The notes under the pieces: generated by a model
What the model was told of the DNA's origin: nothing
Databases searched by the model: none
What the model saw: only the letters and a program-made list of their open reading frames with translations
Assembly: GCF_004300825.1 (NCBI RefSeq)
Contig: NZ_CP036250.1
Location: forward strand, 1,798,001 to 1,862,000
Source: Egicoccus halophilus
GTDB taxonomy: Bacteria; Actinomycetota; Nitriliruptoria; Nitriliruptorales; Nitriliruptoraceae
Direction: 5' to 3'
DNA: 64,000 bases
Part shown: positions 45,021 to 53,736 of the stretch, in pieces
Layout of the letters: each line of letters begins with the position of its first letter
How positions within the stretch are numbered: position 1 is the first letter of the stretch
Translations under genes and position numbers: made by a program

Positions 45021-45986
45021 TCAGCGCCGCAGGCTCGCGGCGAGCCGCGCCATCCCCTCGTCGAACGACACCCGCGGCTGCCAGCCGAGTGCCTCGCGGG
45101 TCTCGCGCTGGTCGAACCAGTGCGCGGTGGCGAGCTGTTCGGCGAGGAACGCCGTCATCGGCGGATCGTCCTCGCGGCCGAGAAGCTCCCACACCAGCTC
45201 GACGAGCCGACCGCCGCCCCAGGCGACGCGGAACGGCACCCGTGACGTCGGCACGGGCACCCCGGCGGCCTCGCAGATCGCCCCCAGCACGTCGCGGACG
45301 GGGCGCGGTTCGCCGTTGGTGACCACGAAGGCGCGGCCGTGGACGTGCTCGGCGCGGTCGAGCGCGGCGAGGGTGGCCTCCACCGCGTTGTCGACGTAGG
45401 TGGTGTCGATGAGCGCGGCGCCGTCCTCGATCAGCGCGAGACGTCCGGCGCGGGCGCGGGCGACGATGCGGCCGACGAGTTGTTCGTCACCCGGACCCCA
45501 CACCAGGTGCGGGCGGATCGCGACGACCGCGAACCCGTCGGCGTCGGCGGCCAGGGCGAGCCGCTCGCCCTCGGCCTTGGTCCGCGCGTAGGGACCGCGG
45601 GCGTGTTCGGGGTCGGCGGGTGCCGCCGGCGCGCCGACGAGCGAGCGCCCGACGTGCGCGACCGAGGGGGAGGAGACGTACACGAAACGCCCGACCCCGG
45701 CCTCGCGGGCCACGTCCAGCACCACCGACGTGCCGCCGACGTTGACCTCGGCGAACGCCGCCGCGCTGCCGACGACCCCGACCCGGGCGGCGAGGTGGAC
45801 GACCGCGTCCTGCCCGGCGACCGCCCCGGCGGCCACGGCCGGGTCGGTGACGTCGCCACGCACACTGCGGAACGGGCCGGTGACGGCACGACGCTGCAGG
45901 GTGGTCACCTCGTCGCCCCGCGCCGCCAACGCGGCCGCGACCGCACCGCCGTAGAAGCCGCTCGCCCCGGTCACCAACACCTTCAC
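45021..45986 (-). CDS. oleD: OleD-like NAD(P)H-dependent 2-alkyl-3-ketoacid reductase
   Basis: A 321-residue extended SDR of the 3-beta-HSD/OleD group. TGASGFYG at residues 6-13 binds the cofactor, VYVSSPSV supplies the Ser and YARTK the Tyr/Lys. In olefin synthesis OleD reduces the 2-alkyl-3-oxo acid from OleA to the beta-hydroxy acid. Its place behind oleA and oleBC makes this reading strong. 19 nt separate it from oleBC. Confidence 0.88.
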   Translation of the reverse strand: MKVLVTGASGFYGGAVAAALAARGDEVTTLQRRAVTGPFRSVRGDVTDPAVAAGAVAGQDAVVHLAARVGVVGSAAAFAEVNVGGTSVVLDVAREAGVGRFVYVSSPSVAHVGRSLVGAPAAPADPEHARGPYARTKAEGERLALAADADGFAVVAIRPHLVWGPGDEQLVGRIVARARAGRLALIEDGAALIDTTYVDNAVEATLAALDRAEHVHGRAFVVTNGEPRPVRDVLGAICEAAGVPVPTSRVPFRVAWGGGRLVELVWELLGREDDPPMTAFLAEQLATAHWFDQRETREALGWQPRVSFDEGMARLAASLRR

Positions 45987-46005
45987 GACGTCGTCCTCCG
46001 GGTCC

Positions 46006-48699
46006 TCACGGCGCGGCCGCGCGTTCGCCGGCCAGCACCGCGGAGGCCCAGGCCGCGACCGCGGTGCGGTCGATCTTCGAGTTGTGGCGGATGTCCACCG
46101 GGATGCGCGGCACGGTCAGCACCGCGGCGACGGGCACGTCGACCGCCGAGCGCACCGCGTCGGTCAACGCCCGTGGCGCCAGGCCCGCGCGCCGGGCCGG
46201 CGGGTCGCTCTGCACGACGACCACCACGTGCTGAGTCCCCGTCGGCCCGACGCCGACCGCGGCCGCGAGCCGGACCCGGGTGCCGGTGCTCGCATCGCTC
46301 AACCGCTCGACCCGCCGCTCGATCCCGACCGGGGTGACGACCCCGTCGGCGGTCACGATCACGTGCACGAGGCGACCCTCGACCCACACGCGCCCCTGCG
46401 CGTCGAGATGGCCGACGTCGCCGGTGCGGTGCCAGCCCGCGGGAGTGGCGGACGCGACCTCGGTGGCCCACAGCCGGTCGTAGCGGTCCTTGACGTGGGC
46501 GGCCCGGACGCAGAGCTCGCCGACGACGTCCAGCTCGTCGGTCGGGACCGCCGCCGCGACGCCGGAGGCGTCGAGCGGCGCGACCGCCACCTCGACGCCC
46601 GTGAGCGGCGCCCCGACACACACGCCGTCGCCCTCGCCGGCGGCCTCGATCCCGGCCAGCGAGATGTCCGCGACCGGTAGGGCCTCGGTCATGCCGTAGG
46701 GGGTGTGCGGCTCGGCGACGGGCATCAGCTCCGTGAGTTCCCGCAGCAGCTCGGAAGGCACCGGCGCGCCGGCGCTCAGCAGCAGGCGTACCCCCGCGAG
46801 CGCGGTCCGGTGGCGCGGCGGGACGTCCTGGGCGGTGGCGCGCACGTTGACCAGCGCGGCCGGCGAGGCGAAGACCAGCGTGGCGTCGACGGCGGCGACC
46901 GCGTCGGCCAGCGCGGCGGCCGTGAGCGTCGACGGCGCGGTGACGTCCATGTCCGGGACGGCCGAGGTGACCCCCATCGCCGGGCCGTACAGCGCGAAGG
47001 GCGCGAAGGCCGCGACGAGCCGGTCGTCCTCGCCGACGTCGTAGGTGGCGACCAACGCGTCGCGCTGCGCCTCGAGCTGCCGGTGCCGGTAGGCGACACC
47101 CTTGGCAGGGCCGGTGGAGCCGGAGGTGAAGGCGACGGCCGCGTCGTCGTCGGCCTGCGGCGCGGGCGGGAGCGCGGCGTCCCCGGCGCTCGCCAGCAGG
47201 GCCTCGCCCCGCTCGGCCAGCCCGTCGAGGTCCGCGGCGACCTGCGCGGCGGTGGCGAGGGCCCGGGGGACCGGCCCGGCGGCGATGCGTCGCCCCGGCC
47301 AGCGCAGGGCCAGCGCTCCCGCGAGTGCGCGTCGGATCCCGATCAGGTGATCCGGAGCGGCGCTGCGCAACGCGCTGGTCATCCCGCGCGGGCCGAGACC
47401 CGCGTCGACGAGCACCACGACCGCGCCGATGCGCCAGCAGGCGTACAGCGCCGTCGCGAGGTCCCGTCCGGGCGGCACGACGAGGGCGACCCGGTCACCC
47501 GGGGCGACGCCGAGGTCGGCGAGGCCCGCCGCCACGGCGCGTACCCGTCGGGCGAGCGCGCCGAACGTGAGTACGCGCGGCGCGCCGGTCGCCTCGGCAC
47601 CCGGACCCGACGCGTCCGCGCGGGAGGGCAGCTCGACGATCGCCGGGCGCTCGGCGATCGTCGGGTCGTCCAGCCGCGCCCACACCGGGACACGGGCCGA
47701 CCGAGCAGCGTCGTCCGCGTCACCGGCATCGCCCGACCGCCCGTCGTCGGACGACGCGTCTGCGCTGCGGCGGGTCGTCGCGACGAAGGTCCGCACGTGG
47801 GCGGCCACCTCGAGGTCCTCGGGGGTGAGGTGGTTCGCGCGGCCGTCACGGTGGACCTGCGCGTGCGGGAGTCGGGCCTCGAGGTCGTGGAGGTAGCGGT
47901 CACCGAAGACGGGGTCGGCGCCACCCCACAGCAGCAACGCCGGGACGTCGGCGAGCGCGTCGAGCCCGTCGGCGATGCCGTCGAGCACGGGCGCGGTCGG
48001 GTGGTCGGCCTCGAGCGGGATGTCGCGCACGAAGGCCGCGACACCACGGCGGTGCGCGGCGCTCGGGTACGGCGCGGCGTAGGCGTCCCGCACGGCACGG
48101 TCGCCGCGGACGCGGGAGAGCACGGTGGCGCCGCGGACGAACGTGGGCGTCCGCTCGCAGACGGTGGTCAGCAACGCCGGGGTCCGCGCGAGCTCGATCA
48201 GACGCGGGGCGGCAGCACCATCGGGCTGGTGGACGGCGGTGTTGGTGAGGACGACCCCGGCGAGCTGCTCGCGGTGGGCGAGCGCCCATCCCAGCGCGAC
48301 CGGCCCGCCCCAGTCGTGGGCGACGGTCACGACGGGACCGGTCAGCTCGAGCGCGTCGGTCAGCTTGCCGAGGTCCGCGACCCGGTCGCCGAGGCGGCGA
48401 TCGACGCCGGTGCGCTCGGAGTAGCCCATCTCGAGCTGGTCGACGGCGAGGACGCGCCAGCCCGGGGGCGGTGCGGCCAGGACGTGACGCCACAGGTACG
48501 ACCACGTCGGGTTGCCGTGGACACACAGCAGCGTGCCCACCGGCTCGGGGTCACCGGGTGCCTGCGTGTACAGGACGTGCCAGGTCCGGAGGACCCCGTG
48601 CGCGTCGACGGCCTCGACCAGATGCGACCAGGCCGGGTCGAGGCCGGGCAGGTCGGTCGGGGGCAGGCTGGCGGGGATGGGCGTCCCTGCGCTCACCAC
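46006..48699 (-). CDS. oleBC: OleBC fusion: beta-lactone decarboxylase + beta-lactone synthetase
   Basis: An 897-residue fusion. Residues 1-300 are a haloalkane-dehalogenase-like alpha/beta hydrolase with HGNPTWSYLWR (oxyanion region) and nucleophile Asp129 in AHDWGG: the OleB part, which releases CO2 from the beta-lactone to give a cis-olefin. Residues 340-890 are an AMP-ligase-like OleC with FTSGSTGPAKG at 524-534, PYGMTEALP and WHRTGDVGHLD; it closes the beta-lactone with ATP. The two are joined through an Asp/Ser/Arg linker. GTG start overlaps the oleA stop by 7 bp. Such fusions are known in Actinobacteria. Confidence 0.93.
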   Translation of the reverse strand: MVSAGTPIPASLPPTDLPGLDPAWSHLVEAVDAHGVLRTWHVLYTQAPGDPEPVGTLLCVHGNPTWSYLWRHVLAAPPPGWRVLAVDQLEMGYSERTGVDRRLGDRVADLGKLTDALELTGPVVTVAHDWGGPVALGWALAHREQLAGVVLTNTAVHQPDGAAAPRLIELARTPALLTTVCERTPTFVRGATVLSRVRGDRAVRDAYAAPYPSAAHRRGVAAFVRDIPLEADHPTAPVLDGIADGLDALADVPALLLWGGADPVFGDRYLHDLEARLPHAQVHRDGRANHLTPEDLEVAAHVRTFVATTRRSADASSDDGRSGDAGDADDAARSARVPVWARLDDPTIAERPAIVELPSRADASGPGAEATGAPRVLTFGALARRVRAVAAGLADLGVAPGDRVALVVPPGRDLATALYACWRIGAVVVLVDAGLGPRGMTSALRSAAPDHLIGIRRALAGALALRWPGRRIAAGPVPRALATAAQVAADLDGLAERGEALLASAGDAALPPAPQADDDAAVAFTSGSTGPAKGVAYRHRQLEAQRDALVATYDVGEDDRLVAAFAPFALYGPAMGVTSAVPDMDVTAPSTLTAAALADAVAAVDATLVFASPAALVNVRATAQDVPPRHRTALAGVRLLLSAGAPVPSELLRELTELMPVAEPHTPYGMTEALPVADISLAGIEAAGEGDGVCVGAPLTGVEVAVAPLDASGVAAAVPTDELDVVGELCVRAAHVKDRYDRLWATEVASATPAGWHRTGDVGHLDAQGRVWVEGRLVHVIVTADGVVTPVGIERRVERLSDASTGTRVRLAAAVGVGPTGTQHVVVVVQSDPPARRAGLAPRALTDAVRSAVDVPVAAVLTVPRIPVDIRHNSKIDRTAVAAWASAVLAGERAAAP

Positions 48700-49724
48700 A
48701 GCAGCTCGAGCGCGGTCGTGTTGATGCCCGAACCGATGCCGGTGAGCAGCACGCGGTCACCGGGACGGATCTGGTCCTGGTGCAGCGCGAGCGTGGTCGG
48801 GATTGAGGCCGGGCCGATGTTGCCGCGCGTCGGGAAGCTCAGCGGTGCCTTGTCCGGGTCGATGCCGAGCCGCTTCTGCATGGCCGTCGTGTGGACCGCC
48901 GAGACCTGGTGCATGATGTAGTGGTCGAGTGCGCCCCAGTCCCAGCCGTTGCGTTCGGCGGTCGTCCAGGTCAGCTCGGCGACGTCCAGGCCCGCCTCGA
49001 GCAGCGCGGCCGTGTCGGTCGTCATCCCGTCGAGGTCGCCGACGCACAGCAGTCGGTGCTCGCTTCCGGCGCGCGCCTCGCCGCCGAGCAGCCGGTGCCC
49101 CTCGGGGTGGGCGTCGCTGCGGCCGAGCACCATCGCGGCACCACCCGACCCGAGCGTCAGGGACGCGAACTCGGCGAACATCTGCTCGACCGTGACGCCG
49201 GGGCCGGCGAGCCGCTCGAGCGTGCGCTCCTGGGTGTACCGGCTGCCCTCGCCGTCGACGAGGAGCGCGTACTCGATCTGTCCCGCGTCGATCATCGTGG
49301 CCGCGAGGTTCATGCCGTTGATGAAGCCGAGGCAGGCGTTGGCGAGGTCGAAGTTGAGGCAGTGCGGTGCGAGCCCGAGGTCGTGGTGCACGGCGACGGC
49401 GGCCGACGGCTCGAGGTGGTCGCGCGACACCGAGGTGTCGATCAGCAGCCCGATGCGGTCCCGGTCGATGCCGGCGGCCTCGATGGCGGCCTCGCCGGCC
49501 GTCGCGGCGACGGACGAGAACAACGTCCCCTCGGGCCACCAGCGGCGTTCGACGATGCCAGCGAGGTCCTCGAGCAGGCCGGGCCGCACGCCGAGCCGCT
49601 CGTAGGTGTCGGCGAGACGTTCGTCGAACATCGCCGAGGTCGCGACCTCCGGCGCGTCGGCCACCTCGACCGACAGCACCGAGGTGCGCTCGTGACGCAG
49701 GGTCGCGTTGCCGTGTGGGTTCAT
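48693..49724 (-). CDS. oleA: OleA, thiolase-fold head-to-head acyl-CoA condensing enzyme
   Basis: 343 residues, a KAS III-like thiolase fold. Active-site Cys131 in LANACLGF, His in HYIMHQVSAVH and Asn in TRGNIGPAS form the triad; Glu105 in RDHLEPS corresponds to the Glu that activates the second acyl-CoA in OleA. It joins two fatty acyl-CoAs by a non-decarboxylative Claisen condensation. First gene of the oleA-oleBC-oleD operon. ATG start. Confidence 0.92.
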   Translation of the reverse strand: MNPHGNATLRHERTSVLSVEVADAPEVATSAMFDERLADTYERLGVRPGLLEDLAGIVERRWWPEGTLFSSVAATAGEAAIEAAGIDRDRIGLLIDTSVSRDHLEPSAAVAVHHDLGLAPHCLNFDLANACLGFINGMNLAATMIDAGQIEYALLVDGEGSRYTQERTLERLAGPGVTVEQMFAEFASLTLGSGGAAMVLGRSDAHPEGHRLLGGEARAGSEHRLLCVGDLDGMTTDTAALLEAGLDVAELTWTTAERNGWDWGALDHYIMHQVSAVHTTAMQKRLGIDPDKAPLSFPTRGNIGPASIPTTLALHQDQIRPGDRVLLTGIGSGINTTALELLW

Positions 49725-49977
49725 GCGCGTGCCTCGTGGCGCTCGTGGACGGTGGCGACCTCAGGTGCCGTGTCCGCTCGGGGTGGTGGTCGTGTGCCGC
49801 CACTGTTCGGACCCGTCGGCCCGAGCGATGGGAGCTACGGACGGTACGCGAGCCGGCGGGAGGCGCACTGCCGACGAAAAGCCGAGGTCGGCGGACCGAC
49901 GCGACCCGTTCGTGCCTCGGTGGGTCGGCACATCCCGGTCGGCGCTCCTATGGTCCTGGTGACGAGGGGAGATCGTT

Positions 49978-50685
49978 GTGGGCGAGGTAGTCGTCGACGA
50001 GTACGGGACGGACCGGGACCTGCTCGAGTCGATCAGCGCGACGGCCCGGCGTATCGCCGACCTCGACAACCTGCAGGACACGCTGCAGGAGATCGTGGCG
50101 GCGGCCGAGGATCTGCTCGCGCACTGCGACGGCGCCAGCCTGATGTTGGTCAGCAAGGGCCGTCGTGTGGATTCGCCCGCGTCCTCGTCACCCGTGGCAA
50201 TCGACAGCGACCACGCGCAGTACGAGGCCGACGAGGGGCCGTGCCTCGACGCGATCGCGGACGAACGCACCGTCGTGATCGACGACCTCGAGTCGGACGA
50301 CCGCTGGCCCGCGTACCGCGAGCGGGCGCTCGCCCTCGGGGTGCGCTCGACGATCAGCTTCCGGCTGTTCGCCAGCGAGGTCACGCTGGGCGCGCTCAAC
50401 CTCTACAGCCGCACGCCGCACGCCTTCGACGAGCGGTCGCAACTCGTCGGCCAGGTCTTCGCCACCCACGCGTCGATCGCCATGCGCGCCGCGATGACCG
50501 AAGCCGGCCTGCACACCACCATCCGTTCGCGGGACGTCATCGGCCAGGCCAAGGGCATCATCATGGCCCGTCACCACATGACCGCCGACATGGCGTTCGA
50601 CCTGCTGCGCCGGGTCTCGCAGGACCGCAACCGCAAGCTGGTCGAACTCGCCCACGAGGTCGTCGAGACCGGCCAGTTGCCCTGA
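49978..50685 (+). CDS. GAF-ANTAR RNA-binding antiterminator
   Basis: 235 residues. Residues 15-165 are a GAF sensor domain (EADEGPCLDAIADERTVVIDDL), and residues 170-225 are the ANTAR domain with SRDVIGQAKGIIMARHHMTADMAFDLLRRVSQ. ANTAR proteins bind paired RNA hairpins and prevent termination. GTG start behind GAGGGGAGA. The ligand of the GAF domain is unknown. Convergent with a second GAF-ANTAR gene 98 bp away. The 253 bp before it, shared with oleA, must hold divergent promoters. Confidence 0.9.
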   Translation: MGEVVVDEYGTDRDLLESISATARRIADLDNLQDTLQEIVAAAEDLLAHCDGASLMLVSKGRRVDSPASSSPVAIDSDHAQYEADEGPCLDAIADERTVVIDDLESDDRWPAYRERALALGVRSTISFRLFASEVTLGALNLYSRTPHAFDERSQLVGQVFATHASIAMRAAMTEAGLHTTIRSRDVIGQAKGIIMARHHMTADMAFDLLRRVSQDRNRKLVELAHEVVETGQLP

Positions 50686-50783
50686 CACGTGCCTCTCCGC
50701 GACGCCCGAGCCGTGCGGCGACCTCCGGGTGCGACGCGAGGTGGTCGGAGCACCCCGGTGCCCGGTCGCCCGCGTCGAGGCGG

Positions 50784-51512
50784 TCAGCCGGTCGAGTCGG
50801 CCTCCGACACGACCAACTTGGCGGCGACGTCCCGGAGCTTGAGGTTCGTGTCCTGCGAGGTCTTGCGGAGCAGTTGGAAGGCCTCTTCCGCGTCGATGCG
50901 GTGACGTGCCATCAGCAGCCCCTTCGCCTGACCGATCAGGTCGCGGCTCTCGAGCGCCTGCTGCAACTGCTCGGCCAGCTCGTGCTGCGCCCGCAGTTGG
51001 TTGGCGTGCAGGATGTAGCCGGCGGCGATGGTGGCGAGGACCTCGGCGGCTTCCCGGTCGGCTGCGGTCCAGGGGCCGGCGCTGCGGCGGTAGACGTCCA
51101 GGACCCCGATGGTCTGGCCGGCGGCGTTGAGGGGCATGCCCAGCACGGCCAGGAACCCCAGGCGGAGCGTGCGTTCGCGGTACTCCTGCCAGCGTCCGGT
51201 GTCCCGCAGGTCGTCGACGACGATCGGCTGATTGATCTGGTACGCCTCGTGGCAGGCGCCCTCGCGGACGCGGTCCTGGGTCACCTCGGCGTCCACGACG
51301 TCCTGATCGGTGGCGGAGGCGAATCCGAGGCCGTTGCGGCCCGACAGCATCACGCCGGCACCGTCGGCCTTCGTGATCGCGAGCACGCTGCGCAGCAGAC
51401 GGTCGAGGAACTCCTGCAGGTCGTACGGATTGAGGATCGTGGCGCTGAACTCGCGGAGCGCGGACAGCAGACCTTCGGGCAGGGACGACGAAGAGACCGA
51501 GGAGATGGACAA
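50784..51512 (-). CDS. GAF-ANTAR RNA-binding antiterminator (second copy)
   Basis: 242 residues starting at TTG behind GGTGAG. The GAF domain spans about 15-165 (REGACHEAYQINQPIVVDDL), the ANTAR about 180-238 (SRDLIGQAKGLLMARHRIDAEEAFQLLRKTSQ). It shares domain layout with its convergent neighbour, but the GAF parts differ clearly, so the two probably answer different signals. Confidence 0.9.
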   Translation of the reverse strand: MSISSVSSSSLPEGLLSALREFSATILNPYDLQEFLDRLLRSVLAITKADGAGVMLSGRNGLGFASATDQDVVDAEVTQDRVREGACHEAYQINQPIVVDDLRDTGRWQEYRERTLRLGFLAVLGMPLNAAGQTIGVLDVYRRSAGPWTAADREAAEVLATIAAGYILHANQLRAQHELAEQLQQALESRDLIGQAKGLLMARHRIDAEEAFQLLRKTSQDTNLKLRDVAAKLVVSEADSTG

Positions 51513-51696
51513 CGAGGGCTCACCGGGGAGTCGAGGGCAGCCGCTGGGTCGTCAACGTCACACTCCGACTTCAGGAGTATGGCGTATCAGCGGCCGTCCC
51601 GTGGCACCCGCGGTGCCGTTCGCCGCAGGGGTAACGTGGGCCCGGCCGCCGCGCACACGCGTGGTGCGGCCATGCCGACGCCCGGAGGAAGCCCCC

Positions 51697-51951
51697 GTGC
51701 AGCCGGAATCGTGGTTCGTGCAACTCACTGCTGCCCTGTCGGGGGAGGCGCCGGTGGTGACGGCCGACGAACGGGCGGCGCTGCTCGACCTCGCCCGGAT
51801 CGCCGCCCACACCAGCGAACGGTGGACGGCGCCGCTGTCGACGTTCGTGGCGGGGGTGGCGCTGGCCGATCTGCCCGCCGACGAGCGTGCCCGCCGGCTG
51901 CGCGCGCTGGTCGACGACCTCGACGACCCCGACGACTCGGCCGCCGGCTGA
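51697..51951 (+). CDS. DUF6457 domain protein
   Basis: 84 residues: WFVQLTAALSGEAPVVTADERAALLDLARIAAHTSERWTAPLSTFVAGVALA, the look of the DUF6457 domain, which elsewhere may be fused to molybdenum-cofactor genes. GTG start 6 nt after GGAGGAA. Role unknown. A molybdoenzyme gene lies 8 kb away, but no link is shown. Confidence 0.7.
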   Translation: MQPESWFVQLTAALSGEAPVVTADERAALLDLARIAAHTSERWTAPLSTFVAGVALADLPADERARRLRALVDDLDDPDDSAAG

Positions 51952-52012
51952 CGCCGTCGCCCGGCGGGTCCGCCGTCGGCCGCGGCTGCGGCCGACAGCA
52001 GGTCGCGCGACG

Positions 52013-52804
52013 TCAGCGCTGGTCGGCGACGAACAGACTCTGCGCCGCGATGCCGATACGGCCACCACGGTCGGACAACGTCGAGGACGTCAGACCGTTG
52101 CCGGTCGCCTGCACCACCGATCGGGCCGCGAGGGCGACCCAGTCGCCCTCGGGAAGGCGGTCGAGGTGGACGGTGAGGTCGGGGTTGACGAACAGGTAGG
52201 GCCCCATCGGCAACGGCGAGCCGATGCCGTTGCCGAAGTCGGCCGCCGCGGCCGCGCGTGCCAGGGGAGTGAGGGTCACGTCGTCGAGCAGCGGCGCCTC
52301 GACCCGGAACCAGGCGGTGCCCGGGCCGGGGTCACCGAGCGCGCCCGACACCATGCGCACGTCGACCGCCCGCCAGAACCCGTCGTCCGCCCAGCCGTCG
52401 CGACCCTCGAGCCGCGGCAGCTCCTCGGGGCCGACCAGCGGCGGTTCGTCGTCGACCACGGTCGCGGCGGGCAGGTCCACCTTCCCGACGCGCAGCCGCA
52501 GGGCCCGGCAACGCATCAGCTCCGTGCCGTCGGCCGCGCACAGCCAGGCGGTGGCGAGTTGCACGCGCTTGCCGTCGCGCAGCACCTCGCTGGACAGCGT
52601 CAACGGCGCCAGCGGTACCGGGCGCAGCAGATCGTAGGTGAGCCGCACGCCCTGCATCGGTACCGGCGAGGGCAGCGCGTCGACCGTGGCGGCGAGCAGC
52701 GCCGCCGGGGCGCCTCCGTGGCAGGAGTCGCGGTCCCAGGGGCCGCGCGCCAACGGGGTCGGGACGACGTGCCGGCCGTCGCGTTCGAAGATCGGCGTGT
52801 CCAA
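52013..52804 (-). CDS. Acyl-CoA thioesterase-like protein (hotdog fold)
   Basis: 263 residues. GPWDRDSCHGGAPAALLAATVDAL and QGVRLTYDLLRPVPLAPLTLSSEVLRDGKR match the N-terminal hotdog of TesB-like thioesterases; the second half, ending GGRIGIAAQSLFV, is the other hotdog. Start chosen at TTG 52804 because GGGAGGA lies 8 nt before it; the longer frame to 52894 adds Arg/Pro-rich non-conserved residues. It may act on fatty acyl-CoAs, perhaps the OleA pool, but that is speculation. Confidence 0.78.
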   Translation of the reverse strand: MDTPIFERDGRHVVPTPLARGPWDRDSCHGGAPAALLAATVDALPSPVPMQGVRLTYDLLRPVPLAPLTLSSEVLRDGKRVQLATAWLCAADGTELMRCRALRLRVGKVDLPAATVVDDEPPLVGPEELPRLEGRDGWADDGFWRAVDVRMVSGALGDPGPGTAWFRVEAPLLDDVTLTPLARAAAAADFGNGIGSPLPMGPYLFVNPDLTVHLDRLPEGDWVALAARSVVQATGNGLTSSTLSDRGGRIGIAAQSLFVADQR

Positions 52805-52970
52805 GATCCGGTTCCTCCCGTCGCGTGCCGGTCGCTCGTGCCGACGCGGCAGCCTAGGAGGGCCCACCCCGCGCGGCGTGGAGTCCGTCGGCACCGCCAG
52901 GTTTGCCCTCGACGGCGGCCGTGGGTACCGTTCGCGCCGCGCGAGCGGCTGGTCCGCTCGCGTCCCATGC

Positions 52971-53044
52971 GGGGCGTTAGCTCAGTCGGCTAGAGCGCTT
53001 GCTCGACACGCAAGAGGTCGCAGGTTCGATTCCTGCACGCCCCA
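52971..53044 (+). tRNA. tRNA-Val (GAC) with unusual C33
   Basis: A 74-nt cloverleaf: acceptor GGGGCGT/ACGCCCC, D-stem GCTC/GAGC, anticodon stem CTTGC/GCAAG, T-stem GCAGG/CCTGC with TTCGATT. The 7-nt anticodon loop is TCGACAC, giving anticodon GAC at 53005-53007 and a C at 53004 where almost all tRNAs have U33. All stems are perfect. No CCA encoded. Confidence 0.88.
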
Positions 53045-53049
53045 CCCTG

Positions 53050-53078
53050 GAGGGACCGGTCGCCACGACCGGTCCCTC
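53050..53078 (+). terminator. Hairpin terminator after tRNA-Val
   Basis: A perfect 13-bp stem, GAGGGACCGGTCG and CGACCGGTCCCTC, with a 3-nt loop, followed by TGTCGTTT. It begins 6 nt after the tRNA. Confidence 0.85.
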
Positions 53079-53262
53079 TGTCGTTTCCGTGCGGTGTCGC
53101 CGGTGCGTCGGGACCACGCAGGAAGGTGAGCACCTCCCGTCGGGGCCGGGCGGGACCGGCGACGTTCGCGCACCTTCGTGGGCGGACGCGCCGTGCGAGG
53201 GGCGGCGTGCGAGGCGGCGGCTTCACGCAACGCGTCCTCGCCGCGACCGAAGGTGTGAGCGA

Positions 53263-53736
53263 ATGCGCGCAACGGGACCCGCCCGTGTCGGCACCCCTCG
53301 GCTGCTGTTCGCGGTCCTGCTGATCGCCGCACCGACGCAGATGCTGATCACCCGGGTGCTCGCCGAGCCGTACCCGGCGCTGTACCAGCCCTCGTTCGCC
53401 TCGGCGCCGGCCGACGGCGACGTCGTCGTCACCACCACGCCGAGGGTGACCGTCGACTACGCCGACGGCAGCGTCGGCCACTACGACCACGTGGAGGTCA
53501 TGGCGGCGGCCGGGGTGGCCCGGATCGCGGTGTTCGACCACGCCTTCCGTGACGACGAACGCGCCGAGGCCGCCCAGACGCGGGCCTGGCTGCGCGACCG
53601 ACTGGCCGAGCTCGGCGGGGGACGGACACCGACGCACGCCGAGATCGCCTGGGTGCGTTCCGAGCAGGGGTTCGGCGACCCGGAACCCAGACCCGTCGCC
53701 ATCGATGCCCGGCGCACCTACGACTTCCCGTCATGA
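53263..53736 (+). CDS. Small secreted or membrane-anchored protein of unknown function
   Basis: 157 residues. One N-terminal hydrophobic segment (LLFAVLLIAAPTQMLITRVLA) acts as signal or anchor, then a soluble part (PSFASAPADGDVVVTTTPRVTVDYADGS) of about 120 residues without recognised motifs. The stop overlaps the ATG of the HTTM gene (ATGA), so the two are coupled, and it may be the partner of that membrane protein. Confidence 0.7.
   Translation: MRATGPARVGTPRLLFAVLLIAAPTQMLITRVLAEPYPALYQPSFASAPADGDVVVTTTPRVTVDYADGSVGHYDHVEVMAAAGVARIAVFDHAFRDDERAEAAQTRAWLRDRLAELGGGRTPTHAEIAWVRSEQGFGDPEPRPVAIDARRTYDFPS

Noticed and set aside
53203-53262. A longer N-terminus for the small secreted protein reaching back across tRNA-Val
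   Set aside because: The frame is open by chance; the ATG at 53263 leads straight into the hydrophobic segment and the upstream part overlaps the tRNA and its terminator.
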